From: Streptomyces achromogenes | GTDB taxonomy: Bacteria; Actinomycetota; Actinomycetes; Streptomycetales; Streptomycetaceae | Length of the DNA stretch: 64,000 nt | Reading direction: 5' to 3' | Assembly: GCF_030816715.1 (NCBI RefSeq) | Contig: NZ_JAUSYH010000001.1 | Location: forward strand, 2,666,001-2,730,000 | Part shown: positions 33,737 to 42,617 of the stretch, piece by piece | Numbering within the stretch: the first letter of the stretch is position 1 | How the letters are laid out: every line of letters starts with the position of its first letter | Notes under the pieces: generated by a model | Seen by the model: the letters and a program-made list of their open reading frames with translations, nothing else | What the model was told of the DNA's origin: nothing | Database searches by the model: none | Made by a program: the position numbers and the translations under genes

Positions 33737-34558
33737 TCAGACGTCTTGAACGCTGTTGCGGTAGGCCGCTGGGGTCACGCCCAGGACGCGGCGGAACCAG
33801 CGGGTGAGATGGGCCTGGTCGGCGAAGCCGACCAGGGCGGCGACCTCGGCCGGGCGCAGGCCCGATTCCAGCAGGGCTCGCGCCCGGGTCACCCGGTACT
33901 GGGCGAGCCAGGCGTATGGCGGGATCCCGGTCGTCGTGCGGAAGGCGCGCAGGAGTTGGTAGCGGGACAGGCCCAGCTCGGCGGCGAGGTCGGCGAGCGA
34001 GGGCGGGGCGAGCAGCTCGTCGGTGAGGCGGGTGCGGACGGCGCGGGTGATGTGCTCGGCCCCGGGGATCATGTCGCACACCGGGCGGGCCGTGGAGTGC
34101 CGTCGGGCCAGGGCCGTCAGCAGCCACGGGAGCCGGGACTCGGCCTCCAGCGGGTCGGGGCGGACGGTCAGCTCGGTGTGGGCGCGGCGCAGCGCTGCGG
34201 CGAGCTCGGGATCGTCCACCAGGGGCTCGCGGAAGTGCGGCGTGCCGCCGAGGACGCCGTCGGTGAGGAGGCCGGGGACCGCGTACAGGGCGCGGTAGGC
34301 GTAGCCGCCGGTGGTGGCGCCGGGGCCTCCCGTGTGGGTCTCACCCGGGTCGAGGACGACGATGGAGCCGGGGCCGGTGCGGATGTGGCCGCCGCGGTAG
34401 GCGATGATCTCCGCCCCCTCCACGCACACGCCGACCGTGAACTCCTCGTGTGCGTGGGGCGCGTAGACGTGCTGCTGGAAGCGGGCGGTGAGCAGGTCCA
34501 GGGACGGCCCGCAGCGGCCCAGCCTGGCTCTGGTCCACCACGCCTGTTCACGGCCCAT
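33737..34558 (-). CDS. AraC-family transcriptional regulator
   Basis: A 273-residue regulator. The N-terminal cupin-like sensor shows HAHEEFTVGVCVEG and PGSIVVLDPGETHTG. The C-terminal double helix-turn-helix is complete: LADLAAELGLSRYQLLRAFRTTTGIPPYAWL and AALVGFADQAHLTRWFRRVLGVTPAAYR, the second being the AraC signature. It most likely activates the EamA transporter gene 24 bases downstream; such pairs are common. Confidence 0.92.
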   Translation of the reverse strand: MGREQAWWTRARLGRCGPSLDLLTARFQQHVYAPHAHEEFTVGVCVEGAEIIAYRGGHIRTGPGSIVVLDPGETHTGGPGATTGGYAYRALYAVPGLLTDGVLGGTPHFREPLVDDPELAAALRRAHTELTVRPDPLEAESRLPWLLTALARRHSTARPVCDMIPGAEHITRAVRTRLTDELLAPPSLADLAAELGLSRYQLLRAFRTTTGIPPYAWLAQYRVTRARALLESGLRPAEVAALVGFADQAHLTRWFRRVLGVTPAAYRNSVQDV

Positions 34559-34588
34559 CCGACGCCCCCTGCCCAGTCCTGCCCGCTC

Positions 34589-35110
34589 CTACTGCTGCAA
34601 CGCCCGCAGGCCGCGTTTCCATGCCGCAGGGAGGTCGGCGTCGTCCGGAAAGCGGCCGTGGATCTCCAGGACCACCATGCCGTGGGCGAAGGCCCAGATC
34701 GCGCGGGCCAGGTCCAGGTCGCCTTCGCACGCCAGCAGCAGGGGCATCGCGGCCCGGTCCTCCAGGCCGGCGGGCAGGGCCTCGCGCGGCAGCGGGCGTT
34801 CCGTGGCCAGGCAGTAGAGGTGGGGGTGGGCGAGCGCGTACGTGCGGTACGCCTGTGCCAGCGCGAGCAGCGAGCCCGGCTCACGCGTCTGGGCGGCCTC
34901 CAGGGCCTCCGCCGACTCCTGCAGCATCTGCGCGACCAGTTCGACCTCGACCGCGTATTTGTCGGGGAAGTGCTTGTAGAGCGAGGGCGCCTTGATGCCC
35001 AGGTGGTCGGCGAGCGCGCGCATGGTGAGCGCGGCGGGCCCGGCCTCCTCCAGGAGGGTCCGGGCGGCCGCCGCGATCTCGCGGGCGCGGGGCGTGAGCC
35101 GCTCAGTCAC
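34589..35110 (-). CDS. TetR-family regulator
   Basis: A 173-residue repressor. The helix-turn-helix is TMRALADHLGIKAPSLYKHFPDK (residues about 28-50). The C-terminal TetR_C-like domain has YRTYALAHPHLYCLATERPLP and AFAHGMVVLEIHGRFP. GTG start overlapping the upstream gene by 8 bases, so it is the second gene of an operon whose promoter carries a doubled 17-bp palindrome, the probable self-operator. Confidence 0.9.
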   Translation of the reverse strand: MTERLTPRAREIAAAARTLLEEAGPAALTMRALADHLGIKAPSLYKHFPDKYAVEVELVAQMLQESAEALEAAQTREPGSLLALAQAYRTYALAHPHLYCLATERPLPREALPAGLEDRAAMPLLLACEGDLDLARAIWAFAHGMVVLEIHGRFPDDADLPAAWKRGLRALQQ

Positions 35111-35546
35111 GCTGGAAGCCCTCCTTGGTGCGCAGTCCGTAGCCGAAGGCGCGATCGTACGAGATGTGCGCGAGCCAGCCGCACAGCGCCGCGAACAGCG
35201 GAGGCCAGGCCGGGAACGGCCCGAACGTGTAGAGGACCATCAGGGCGAGCGGGACGACGGCGCGGTGCATCGCGTTGTAGTACGGGACCGCCCGGGGCGG
35301 GAGCTGTCCTTTCGCCATGCGGGGCGCGGCGTCGAGGCCGACCAGGAACGCGAGGTCCGGCACGATCAGGAAGGCGAAGGCGAGACCACCCGCGAGCCAG
35401 CCGTGGTTCATGGCCTCCAGGATCGCGAACGCCGACCAGAACAGGGCGCTCGCCAGCCAGGCCGCGCGGCGGACGCCACGCAAGCCGGAGCCCGTGCGCG
35501 GGTTGGCGGTCGTACCGGTGCGCGTGCTGGTGGTGGCCGTGCTCAT
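35103..35546 (-). CDS. DUF4260-like membrane protein
   Basis: A 147-residue protein with about four hydrophobic helices (LASALFWSAFAILEAMNHG, GGLAFAFLIVPDLAFLVGL, YNAMHRAVVPLALMVLYTFGP, ALCGWLAHISYDRAFGYGL). The pattern LPDLAFL...YN..H...P and H..YDRA.GYGLK matches the DUF4260 family. Function unknown. It is the first gene of the operon with the TetR regulator, and its expression should respond to the same ligand. Confidence 0.85.
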   Translation of the reverse strand: MSTATTSTRTGTTANPRTGSGLRGVRRAAWLASALFWSAFAILEAMNHGWLAGGLAFAFLIVPDLAFLVGLDAAPRMAKGQLPPRAVPYYNAMHRAVVPLALMVLYTFGPFPAWPPLFAALCGWLAHISYDRAFGYGLRTKEGFQRD

Positions 35547-35598
35547 CGTCTGCCTCCTGGAAGTCGTCGACTGCGGTCTCGGCGGTGCGGCCCATTCC

Positions 35599-35655
35599 GG
35601 CTAATGCTGTTAGCCCGACAGGGCCGACCCTACGGCTAACGCTGTTAGCCGTCAA
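35599..35655 (-). promoter_or_regulatory. Promoter with twin 17-bp TetR operators
   Basis: On the minus strand TTGACG (35655-35650) and TAGGGT (35632-35627) are separated by exactly 17 bases, an excellent vegetative promoter. The palindrome GGCTAACGCTGTTAGCC (35634-35650) fills the spacer. A second copy, GGCTAATGCTGTTAGCC (35599-35615), lies just past the start point. One base differs between copies; their centres are 35 bases apart. Confidence 0.8.
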
Positions 35656-35816
35656 GGGTGAGCGCCTCGGCGCGCTCCGGCACGGAATCCGGGCGGTGGC
35701 GACACAGACCGAGCGGGCGGCCCGACCGGAGCCGAACCGGACCCCCGAGCGGGGCGGAGGTCGCCGTGCGGCACGCCGTACGCTGTGCTGCTGAGTTCGA
35801 TGTGAGGAGATGTCCC

Positions 35817-36599
35817 GTGCTGGTCCTGCTGCCGCCCTCCGAAGGCAAGGCGTCCTCCGGACGCGGTGCCCCGCTCAAGCCGGAGGCCCTCTCGCTGCCG
35901 GGGCTGGGCGCGGCCCGTGAGGCCGTACTCGACGAGCTGATCGAGCTGTGCGAGGCCGACGAGGAGAAGGCGCGCGAGGTGCTCGGACTGAGCGAGGGGC
36001 TGCGCGGCGAGATCGCGAAGAACACACGGCTGCGGACGGCGGGTGCGCGCCCGGCCGGGGAGATCTACACCGGCGTCCTGTACGACTCCCTCGGGCTCGC
36101 CTCGCTCGACGCGGCGGCGAAGCGGCGCGCGGCCAGGTCGCTGCTCGTCTTCTCGGGGCTCTGGGGCGCGGTCCGGGTGACGGACCGGATTCCGTCGTAC
36201 CGGTGCTCCATGGGCGTGAAGCTGCCGGGCCTCGGGGCGCTGGGCGCGCACTGGCGTGCGCCGATGGCCTCCGTGCTGCCCGAGGCCGCCGGGGACGGCC
36301 TGGTGCTGGACCTGCGCTCGGCGGCGTACGCGGCGGCTTGGAAGCCGAAGGGCGAGGTCGCGGCGCGGACGGCGAGCGTTCGGGTGCTGCACGCGCCGAC
36401 GCGGAAGGTCGTCAGCCACTTTAACAAGGCGACGAAGGGGCGGATCGTACGGAGCCTGCTGACGGCGGGAATCGCCCCGAAGGGCCCGGCGGAGCTGGTG
36501 GAAGCCCTGCGGGACCTCGGATACGTGGTCGAGGAGCAGGCCCTGGCCCGAGCGGGCGCGGCCCGGACGCTGGACGTCCTGGTGGACGACGTGCACTGA
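35817..36599 (+). CDS. yaaA: Peroxide stress protein YaaA family
   Basis: A 260-residue cytosolic protein with the YaaA/DUF328 landmarks: LVLLPPSEGKA at the N-terminus, RSLLVFSGLWGAVRVTDRIPSYRCSMG in the middle, KVVSHFNKATKGRIVRSLL late. YaaA limits free iron and oxidative damage in E. coli; actinobacterial members are assumed similar. GTG start with TGAGGAGA upstream. A TACGCT at about 35769 may be its -10. Confidence 0.9.
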   Translation: MLVLLPPSEGKASSGRGAPLKPEALSLPGLGAAREAVLDELIELCEADEEKAREVLGLSEGLRGEIAKNTRLRTAGARPAGEIYTGVLYDSLGLASLDAAAKRRAARSLLVFSGLWGAVRVTDRIPSYRCSMGVKLPGLGALGAHWRAPMASVLPEAAGDGLVLDLRSAAYAAAWKPKGEVAARTASVRVLHAPTRKVVSHFNKATKGRIVRSLLTAGIAPKGPAELVEALRDLGYVVEEQALARAGAARTLDVLVDDVH

Positions 36600-36662
36600 C
36601 GACGCGGCGCGGCACGGCGCAGCCCGACACGACGCGGCACACTCGCCCGCCCCCGCCGTCCC

Positions 36663-36716
<54 letters not shown>

Positions 36717-36729
36717 ACATCTACGCGTT

Positions 36730-36761
36730 GCAGCATGCGCAATGACCTTTGTGCATGCTGC
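36730..36761. promoter_or_regulatory. Inverted repeat upstream of eda, operator candidate
   Basis: GCAGCATGCGCAA (36730-36742) and TTGTGCATGCTGC (36749-36761) pair at 12 of 13 positions around 6 bases. It ends 23 bases before the eda start. Size and dyad symmetry suit a sugar-acid responsive repressor such as IclR or GntR type, but the regulator is unidentified. Confidence 0.5.
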
Positions 36762-36784
36762 ATGCCGCGAGCAGGATGAGGCGC

Positions 36785-37537
36785 ATGACCTCGCCTGCGC
36801 CTTCCGCTGTGCCCTCCGCTGCGACTGCCTCGGTACTGGATCTGACCCCGGCCCCCGTCGTGCCCGTCGTGGTGGTCGAGGACGCCGCCGACGCTGCGCC
36901 GCTGGCTCGGGCACTGGTGGCCGGCGGGCTGCCCGCCATCGAGGTGACCTTGCGGACGCCGGCCGCGCTCGACGCGATCAGGGAGATCTCCGGGGCGGTG
37001 CCGGAGGCCGTCGTCGGGGCGGGCACGGTGATCACGCCGGAGCAGGTGACGGCGTGCGGGGCGGCCGGGGCCCGGTTCCTGGTGAGCCCCGGCTGGACGG
37101 ACGTCCTGCTGACGGCGCTGCTCGCGTCCGGGCTGCCCTTTCTGCCCGGGGTGTCGACGACGTCGGAGGTCGTGGCGCTGCTGGAGCGGGGCGTGCGGGA
37201 GATGAAGTTCTTCCCGGCGGAGGCGGCCGGCGGCGCCGCATACCTGAGCTCGCTCGCTGGTCCGCTGCCGCAGGCCCGGTTCTGCCCGACGGGCGGCATC
37301 GGCCCGAAGAACGCGCTCGGCTACCTCGCGCTGCCCAACGTCTGCTGCGTGGGCGGGAGTTGGATGGTCCCGGCGGACGCGGTCGCGGACCGGGACTGGC
37401 CTCGGATCGAGTCGCTCGCCCGGACCGCGTCAGCCCTGAGGACCGCGTCAGCTCTCAGGACCGCGTCAGCTCCCGGGGCCTCGTCCGCGCCGAGGACCGC
37501 GTCCGCGCTCAGGGCCGAAGGTGGGACGTGTCGTTGA
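36785..37537 (+). CDS. eda: KDPG/KHG aldolase (Entner-Doudoroff aldolase)
   Basis: A 250-residue class I aldolase cleaving 2-keto-3-deoxy-6-phosphogluconate to pyruvate and glyceraldehyde 3-phosphate. Motifs: PVVVVEDAADA, GLPAIEVTLRTP (catalytic Glu), VGAGTV, and KFFPAEAAGG carrying the Schiff-base Lys, then FCPTGGIGPKN. The tail of about 35 residues repeats RTASAL / RTASAP and is encoded by tandem GGACCGCGTCAGCTC-like units, an addition not seen in standard aldolases. Start chosen at ATG 36785 (AGGA 8 bases before); ATG 36776 is possible. It ends 29 bases inside the convergent gene. Confidence 0.9.
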   Translation: MTSPAPSAVPSAATASVLDLTPAPVVPVVVVEDAADAAPLARALVAGGLPAIEVTLRTPAALDAIREISGAVPEAVVGAGTVITPEQVTACGAAGARFLVSPGWTDVLLTALLASGLPFLPGVSTTSEVVALLERGVREMKFFPAEAAGGAAYLSSLAGPLPQARFCPTGGIGPKNALGYLALPNVCCVGGSWMVPADAVADRDWPRIESLARTASALRTASALRTASAPGASSAPRTASALRAEGGTCR

Positions 37538-38891
37538 AGAGCCGGACGCTCGCGTTCCCGTCCGCGTAGTAGGCCACGGCCGACAGCGAGGCCGCCGACA
37601 GTTCCATGCGGAAGAGGGACTCCGGCGGTGCGCCCAGGGCTAGCCGCACGAGGGTTTTGATCGGGGTCACATGGGTGACCAGCAGGACCGTGCGGCCCGC
37701 GTACGCGGCGACCAGCCGGTCGCGGGCTGCGGCGATCCGGACGGCGGTGGCCGCGAAGCTCTCGCCGCCGCCGGTCGGCTCGGCCTCCGGGTCGGCGAGC
37801 CAGGCGTTCAGGTCGTCGGGGTGACGTTCGCGGACCTCGCCGAAGGTCAGCCCCTCCCAGGCGCCGAAGTCCGTCTCGATCAGCCCGTCCTCGACGGTGA
37901 CCTCCAGGCCGAGGCGGGCGGCCACGATGCCGGCCGTCTCACGGGTACGGGCCAGCGGGGAGGCGAGGATGTGCTGGACGGTGCCGCGCCGGGCGAGCGC
38001 GGCGGCGACCCGCTCGGCCTGTCCCCTGCCGACGTCGGAGAGCGAGGGATCGGTGCCGCCGCTGCCGGAGAACCGCTTCTGCGGAGTCAGCGGCGTCTCA
38101 CCGTGCCGCAGCAGCACGAAGGTCGCGGGCGCCCCGAGATCGGGAGCGGCGCCCCAGCCGACGGTCGGGGCAGCGGCGGGGGCGGAGGTTGCGGCTCCTG
38201 CGGTGGACAGGGCGACCGCGCGGCCGGCGCGCACGTCGTCGCCGGTGTTGGCACCGGGCTTCGCAACGGCTTCCGCGACGGTTCTTTCCGCTCCGCCGGG
38301 CAGCGATGCTTCCGCAGCCCCTCCCGTAGTTCTTTCCGCTGCCGCCCGGGAAAGGGCCTCGCGGGCCTTCGCCGCGCCCGCGACGGCGTCGCCGGGGGGA
38401 CCGGACGGCTCGGGGGCGGACGGGGCGCCGGCGGACCGGGCGTCGAGCGCGGCTCGGGACGCGCCCTCGTTCCACTGCTCGCCCCGCTTGCCCGCGTCCA
38501 TCGCCTCGTTCGCGAGGCGGTCGGCGTGCTTGTTCTGCTCGCGCGGGATCCACTCGTAGGTGACCTGCCCGGGCGGAAGCACCCGGGCCGCCTCCGCCGC
38601 GAGCGGCTTCATGTCGGGATGCTTGATCTTCCAGCGGCCCGACATCTGCTCGACGACCAGCTTGGAGTCCATGCGGACGCGCACCCTGGCCGAGGGGTCG
38701 AGTTCGCGGGCGGCGCGCAGTCCGGCCAGCAGCCCCCGGTACTCGGCCACGTTGTTGGTGGCGACGCCGATGAACTCGGCCCGCTCGGCGAGGGTCTCCC
38801 CCGTCGTCGCGTCGATCACCACACTGCCGTAGCCCGCGGGCCCCGGGTTGCCCCGCGACCCCCCGTCGGCCTCGACGATGAACTCCCGCAC
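37509..38891 (-). CDS. Bifunctional RNase H / acid phosphatase
   Basis: A 460-residue fusion as in mycobacterial Rv2228c. The N-terminal RNase HI-like domain (1-135) has DGGSRGNPGPAGYG, NNVAEYRGLLAGL, MDSKLVVEQM and IPREQNKHADRLANEAMD, giving the Asp-Glu-Asp-Asp site. A low-complexity Ala/Gly linker of about 110 residues follows. The C-terminal histidine phosphatase domain starts LLRHGETPLTPQKRFSG (RHG) and ends THVTPIKTLV with the second His; related domains act on alpha-ribazole phosphate. Third gene of the Nif3 operon, 19 bases after the zinc-ribbon gene. GTG start. Confidence 0.93.
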   Translation of the reverse strand: MREFIVEADGGSRGNPGPAGYGSVVIDATTGETLAERAEFIGVATNNVAEYRGLLAGLRAARELDPSARVRVRMDSKLVVEQMSGRWKIKHPDMKPLAAEAARVLPPGQVTYEWIPREQNKHADRLANEAMDAGKRGEQWNEGASRAALDARSAGAPSAPEPSGPPGDAVAGAAKAREALSRAAAERTTGGAAEASLPGGAERTVAEAVAKPGANTGDDVRAGRAVALSTAGAATSAPAAAPTVGWGAAPDLGAPATFVLLRHGETPLTPQKRFSGSGGTDPSLSDVGRGQAERVAAALARRGTVQHILASPLARTRETAGIVAARLGLEVTVEDGLIETDFGAWEGLTFGEVRERHPDDLNAWLADPEAEPTGGGESFAATAVRIAAARDRLVAAYAGRTVLLVTHVTPIKTLVRLALGAPPESLFRMELSAASLSAVAYYADGNASVRLFNDTSHLRP

Positions 38892-38910
38892 GATGCAGGC
38901 CCCTTACCGG

Positions 38911-39654
38911 TTACAGCCCCGACTCGGACGTGCGCACGAGGATGCGACGGCAGTTCTCGCACCGTACGACCGTGTCGGGCGCGGCCGAGCGGATCTCGTT
39001 GATGTCGGTGATGGCCAGCTCCTGGCGGCAGCCCTGGCAGGTGCGCTGGTGGAGCCTGGCCGCGCCGATGCCGCCCTGCTGCTCCCGCAGCTTGTCGTAG
39101 AGCTTGAGCAGGTCGGCCGGCAGGGAGGCGGCGACGACCTCGCGCTCCTTGGTGACGGTGGCGGCCTCGCCGTCGAGCTCCTCGAAGGAGGCGTTCCGGC
39201 GCGCGGTGGCGTCGTCGATCTTCCCCTGCACGGAGCCGACCCGTTCGGTCAGCTCGGCGACCCGCTCTTGGGCGCTCTCGCGGCGCTCCATGATCTCCAG
39301 GACGACGTCCTCGAGGTCGCCCTGGCGCTTGGCGAGGGAGACGATCTCCCGCTGCAGGTTCTCGAGGTCCTTCGGGGAGGTGACGGCGCCGGAGTCCAGT
39401 CGCTGCTGGTCACGGGTGGCGCGCTGGCGCACCTGGTCGACGTCCTGCTCGGCCTTGGTCTGCTCGCGGGCGGTGTCGCTCTCCTCGGTCTGGGCGGCCA
39501 CGAGGAGGTCGCGCAGCTGGGTGAGGTCCTTGGTCAGCGACTCGATCTCGGCGTGCTCGGGCAGGGACCTGCGCTTGTGCGCGAGTTGCTGCAGACGGAC
39601 GTCGAGGCCCTGGACGTCGAGGAGTCGGATCTGGTCGGCGGGCGCGGCGTTCAG
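38911..39654 (-). CDS. C4-type zinc-ribbon coiled-coil protein, CTG start
   Basis: A 247-residue protein. Long coiled coil from about residue 10 to 180 (heptads of Leu/Arg/Glu), then a zinc ribbon with CQGC and CENC near the C-terminus. The conserved N-terminus (L/M)NAAPADQIRLLDVQGLDVRL can only start at CTG 39654: a stop precedes it in frame and there is no ATG, GTG or TTG before it. The CTG overlaps the Nif3 stop as CTGA, with GGGAG 7 bases upstream. A shorter form from GTG 39501 would cut the coiled coil. Function unknown, probably nucleic-acid related (inference). Confidence 0.85.
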   Translation of the reverse strand: MNAAPADQIRLLDVQGLDVRLQQLAHKRRSLPEHAEIESLTKDLTQLRDLLVAAQTEESDTAREQTKAEQDVDQVRQRATRDQQRLDSGAVTSPKDLENLQREIVSLAKRQGDLEDVVLEIMERRESAQERVAELTERVGSVQGKIDDATARRNASFEELDGEAATVTKEREVVAASLPADLLKLYDKLREQQGGIGAARLHQRTCQGCRQELAITDINEIRSAAPDTVVRCENCRRILVRTSESGL

Positions 39655-40508
39655 TTGGGGGCTCCCATTGAGCTAGAGGTGGCGGTGGACGCCGCGTGGG
39701 CGGTCCAGGGGTCGGTGACCGTGCGGGAGACGTGGACCCGCAGGTCCCATCCCCTCCGGTCGGAGATCTCGTCGAGCTGGGCGGCGGCCAGCTCGCACCA
39801 GGGCCACTCGGTGGCCCAGTGCGCCGCGTCGAGCAGCGCGAGAGGACTGTGGGCGCGGGCCTCGGAGACGGGGTGGTGGCGCAGGTCCGCGGTGAGGAAG
39901 GCGTCGACACCGGCGGCCCGGACCTGCTCGAAGAGGCTGTCCCCGGAGCCGCCGCTGACGGCGACGGTCCGTACGAGCGCCTCCGGATCGCCCGCCACCC
40001 GGATGCCCTGCGCGGTGGCGGGCAGCCGTTCCGCGGCCCGGGCGGCGAGTTCACGGACGGTGAGCGGGTGGTCGAGCTCGCAGACGCGGCCGAGGCCCCG
40101 GCGGCCTTCGCCGTCGCTCGGATCCGGCACGAGGGGGCCGACGACCCGCAGGCCGAGCGCGCCGGCGAGGGCGTCGCTCACCCCGGGATCGGCGCTGTCG
40201 GCGTTGGTGTGCGCGACGTGCAGGGCGATGTCGTTCTTGATGAGGGTGTGCACGACGCGGCCCTTGAACGTGGAGGCCGCGACGGTGGTCGTCCCGCGCA
40301 GATACAGCGGGTGGTGGGTGACGAGCAGGCCCGCGCCGAGTTTCACGGCCTCCTCGACGATCTCCTGGACGGGATCGACGGCGAAGAGGACCCGGAAGAC
40401 CTCCTGGTCGGGATCGCCCACGACGGTGCCGACCGCGTCCCAGGACTCGGCCCGCTCGGAGGGCCACAGATCGTCCAGCGCGGCGATGACTTCAGACAGA
40501 CGGGGCAC
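39651..40508 (-). CDS. Nif3-like dinuclear metal-centre protein
   Basis: A 285-residue member of the Nif3/YbgI family, a toroidal hexamer with a two-metal site. Metal-site motifs: THHPLYLRG with paired His near residue 70 and HVAHTNADSADPGVSDALA near residue 105, with a late TADLRHHP. Earlier members were proposed as GTP cyclohydrolase-like; the true role is unclear. GTG 40508 is chosen because a TAGCCT -10 lies 8 bases before it, while the open frame beyond lacks coding character. First gene of a three-gene operon. Confidence 0.9.
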   Translation of the reverse strand: MPRLSEVIAALDDLWPSERAESWDAVGTVVGDPDQEVFRVLFAVDPVQEIVEEAVKLGAGLLVTHHPLYLRGTTTVAASTFKGRVVHTLIKNDIALHVAHTNADSADPGVSDALAGALGLRVVGPLVPDPSDGEGRRGLGRVCELDHPLTVRELAARAAERLPATAQGIRVAGDPEALVRTVAVSGGSGDSLFEQVRAAGVDAFLTADLRHHPVSEARAHSPLALLDAAHWATEWPWCELAAAQLDEISDRRGWDLRVHVSRTVTDPWTAHAASTATSSSMGAPN

Positions 40509-40515
40509 GAACGAA

Positions 40516-40521
40516 AGGCTA
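40516..40521 (-). promoter_or_regulatory. -10 box of the Nif3 operon, leaderless spacing
   Basis: TAGCCT on the minus strand, last base 8 nt before the GTG start, with no Shine-Dalgarno sequence. It marks the promoter of Nif3, zinc-ribbon and RNase H/phosphatase genes. Confidence 0.55.
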
Positions 40522-40684
40522 CCTGGCCGTTCTGCGGGGAGATACCGCCGCCTCGGCATGCACACGCCTTACCCGACCCTCAGCAGAATCGCTTCTGCAC
40601 CACTCTTACGAGGGAAGAAGAGCGCCCGTGGGTCCCACGCCCGTGCGTGCGAAAACTAGCTTCGTCGCCGGAGGTGGCGGAACG

Positions 40685-42523
40685 ATGACGATGCCGGCCT
40701 GTGCGATCGAGCCCACCGCGGCGGACGGGGAGGACCGGGAGGACCCGGAAGAAGAAGCGGACCCGGGGGACGGGGAGGGCCCCGGGACCGGGGAGCGCCC
40801 GGAGCTCCTGAAGGCTCCCGAGCTGTCGCCGCCCCCGGGTCCGATGCAACCCTCGGAGCCGGTGCAGCCCTCGGAGCCGGTGCAGCCCTGGGAGCCGTTG
40901 CAGCCCCCGGAGCTGTCACAGCCGCCGGAGCCGTTGCAGCCCCCGGGTCCGATGCAACCCTCGGAGCCGGTGCAGCCCTGGGAGCCGTTGCAGCCCCCGG
41001 AGCTGTTGGCGGCTCCGGAGTTCCCGGGGGCACCGGAGGGCCGTGTCGCCGACCGCACGCCGTATGCCGCCGGGCCCTCCGAGTCCGCGGGGCGCCGTAC
41101 GGCGTCCCTGGACGTCGCGTCGGCGACACCCGTGCGGCACGTGACACCGCCCGCGAACGCCATGGCGGGGCGCGTGACGGCGTCCGGGGCGCGCGTGATC
41201 ACGGCGGTGGCCGCCGGGACCACAACCCCCATGCACACGCACCACACCCAGCCCAGGCACCACACACAGCCCACCCAGCACATGGCGGCAGCACCGGCCG
41301 ACGGTTACGGCGCCACACCCCCCGCTTCCTGTGTGCTGACCGCGAACGGCGCCTACGCCGCACGTCTCGCCCGGGACGGCGACTCGCTGTTCCCCGAGCG
41401 CTGGACCCTGGACGGCCCCGAGCCGTACGCCGTGCCGCTGCCCGGCAACCAGCCGGAGGAGCCCGGCACGGAGGTCCAGCCGATGGCCGACGGCCGGGTG
41501 CTGATCCGGCGGCCGACCGACGGACGGCACGCGTTCTCCCTGCTGTATCCGACCGGACCCGGCACCGGAGAGCTGCCGCTGGGTGCCGTCGAGTGCCCGG
41601 ACGACGGAGTCGAGCTGCGTCTGCTCCCGCCGGCCCCCTGCGGAGAGCGTGCGTACGCCCTCGCCGTCGGCCCCTGGACGACGGCCGTGTGGCTGGTCGC
41701 GGGCGGCGTCTTCGGCCCCGAGCACGTGGCCGAGATCCCCGGCCGGTGCTCCGGCGGCGTGTGGCTGGACCGCACCGGCCGCATGCTCGCGCTGGACCGT
41801 GAGGCCGGCGGGCGGACCAAGGCCGTCGTGATGGACCTGGAGCGCGGCGGTGAGATGTCGCCGCTGCTGCAGATCTCCGCCGACAGCGACGACCGTCTGC
41901 TGCTCGCCGACCCGGACAGCGGACTGCTGCTGATCAGCTCCGACGCCGCTTCGCCGGGAGAGCCACGGCTGGGCTGGGGGGTCGTGGGCAGCACGCTGCC
42001 GGTCCGCTTCCCGGAGTCCCTGCGGCTGCCCGGCCTCGCGATGACGCCCTTCGCGATCCAGCCGGGTCAGGCCCTCCTGCCGGAGGCCTGCGCGGTGGCG
42101 CTGCGCATCGACGGCCCCTTCGGCGCCTGGGTGGGCGTCTGGCGTCCCACGGAACGCCGGCTGCACCAACTGGCCGCGCCCGAAGGCTGGCTGACGGGCA
42201 GTGGACTGTGGACGCCGGACGGCGTGCTGCGGCTGCCGTACACCACGGCGGCGGAACCGTGCGGGGTGGCGCCCCTGACGGCTCCGGCCGCGGCCTCACC
42301 CGCAACCGCACCCGCAACCGCACCCGAGACCGCACCCGAGACCGCGCCCGAGACCGCGCCCGACTGGACACCGCCTGAGGCCGTTCCGTACTGGGCGTCC
42401 TCGTACGAGGCGGCGGCGTCCGGTGGGGTGGCGTCCGGCGGGAGTCCGTCGGAGCCGGCGCCGGTCGCCGCCCGTCCCGTGCCCCTGCAACAGGCGCCGC
42501 TCGGCCGACTTGTAACGAAGTAG
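40685..42523 (+). CDS. Repeat-rich hypothetical protein, possibly beta-propeller
   Basis: A 612-residue protein. The ATG 40685 has GGAGGTGG before it and a TAGCTT -10 at about 40655; an upstream in-frame GTG (40628) precedes that -10. Residues about 45-115 are Pro/Gln/Glu repeats (QPSEPVQPWEPLQPPEL). A linker with His-rich TPMHTHHTQPRHHTQP follows. The conserved part (from about residue 215) has regular strand-rich repeats with GRVLIRRP, GGVWLDRTGRMLALD, DDRLLLADPDSGLLLIS, suggesting a propeller. The tail has TAPET repeats. No signal peptide; function unknown. Some annotators might start at the His-rich linker. Confidence 0.7.
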   Translation: MTMPACAIEPTAADGEDREDPEEEADPGDGEGPGTGERPELLKAPELSPPPGPMQPSEPVQPSEPVQPWEPLQPPELSQPPEPLQPPGPMQPSEPVQPWEPLQPPELLAAPEFPGAPEGRVADRTPYAAGPSESAGRRTASLDVASATPVRHVTPPANAMAGRVTASGARVITAVAAGTTTPMHTHHTQPRHHTQPTQHMAAAPADGYGATPPASCVLTANGAYAARLARDGDSLFPERWTLDGPEPYAVPLPGNQPEEPGTEVQPMADGRVLIRRPTDGRHAFSLLYPTGPGTGELPLGAVECPDDGVELRLLPPAPCGERAYALAVGPWTTAVWLVAGGVFGPEHVAEIPGRCSGGVWLDRTGRMLALDREAGGRTKAVVMDLERGGEMSPLLQISADSDDRLLLADPDSGLLLISSDAASPGEPRLGWGVVGSTLPVRFPESLRLPGLAMTPFAIQPGQALLPEACAVALRIDGPFGAWVGVWRPTERRLHQLAAPEGWLTGSGLWTPDGVLRLPYTTAAEPCGVAPLTAPAAASPATAPATAPETAPETAPETAPDWTPPEAVPYWASSYEAAASGGVASGGSPSEPAPVAARPVPLQQAPLGRLVTK

Positions 42524-42617
42524 CGGCGGTTGGCGTGGCCGCCTGGATTCGCCCCGCGGTGTGCCGGATAAAATCACCCGGCTGTAAAAGATCATGTTGA
42601 CGGGGTGAATTCTTCCG

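Noticed and set aside
40606-41283. Long minus-strand frame opposite the repeat-rich hypothetical protein (Gly/Ser/Cys-rich)
   Set aside because: Third-position G/C bias and a strong Shine-Dalgarno support the plus-strand frame; the minus frame is its mirror image.
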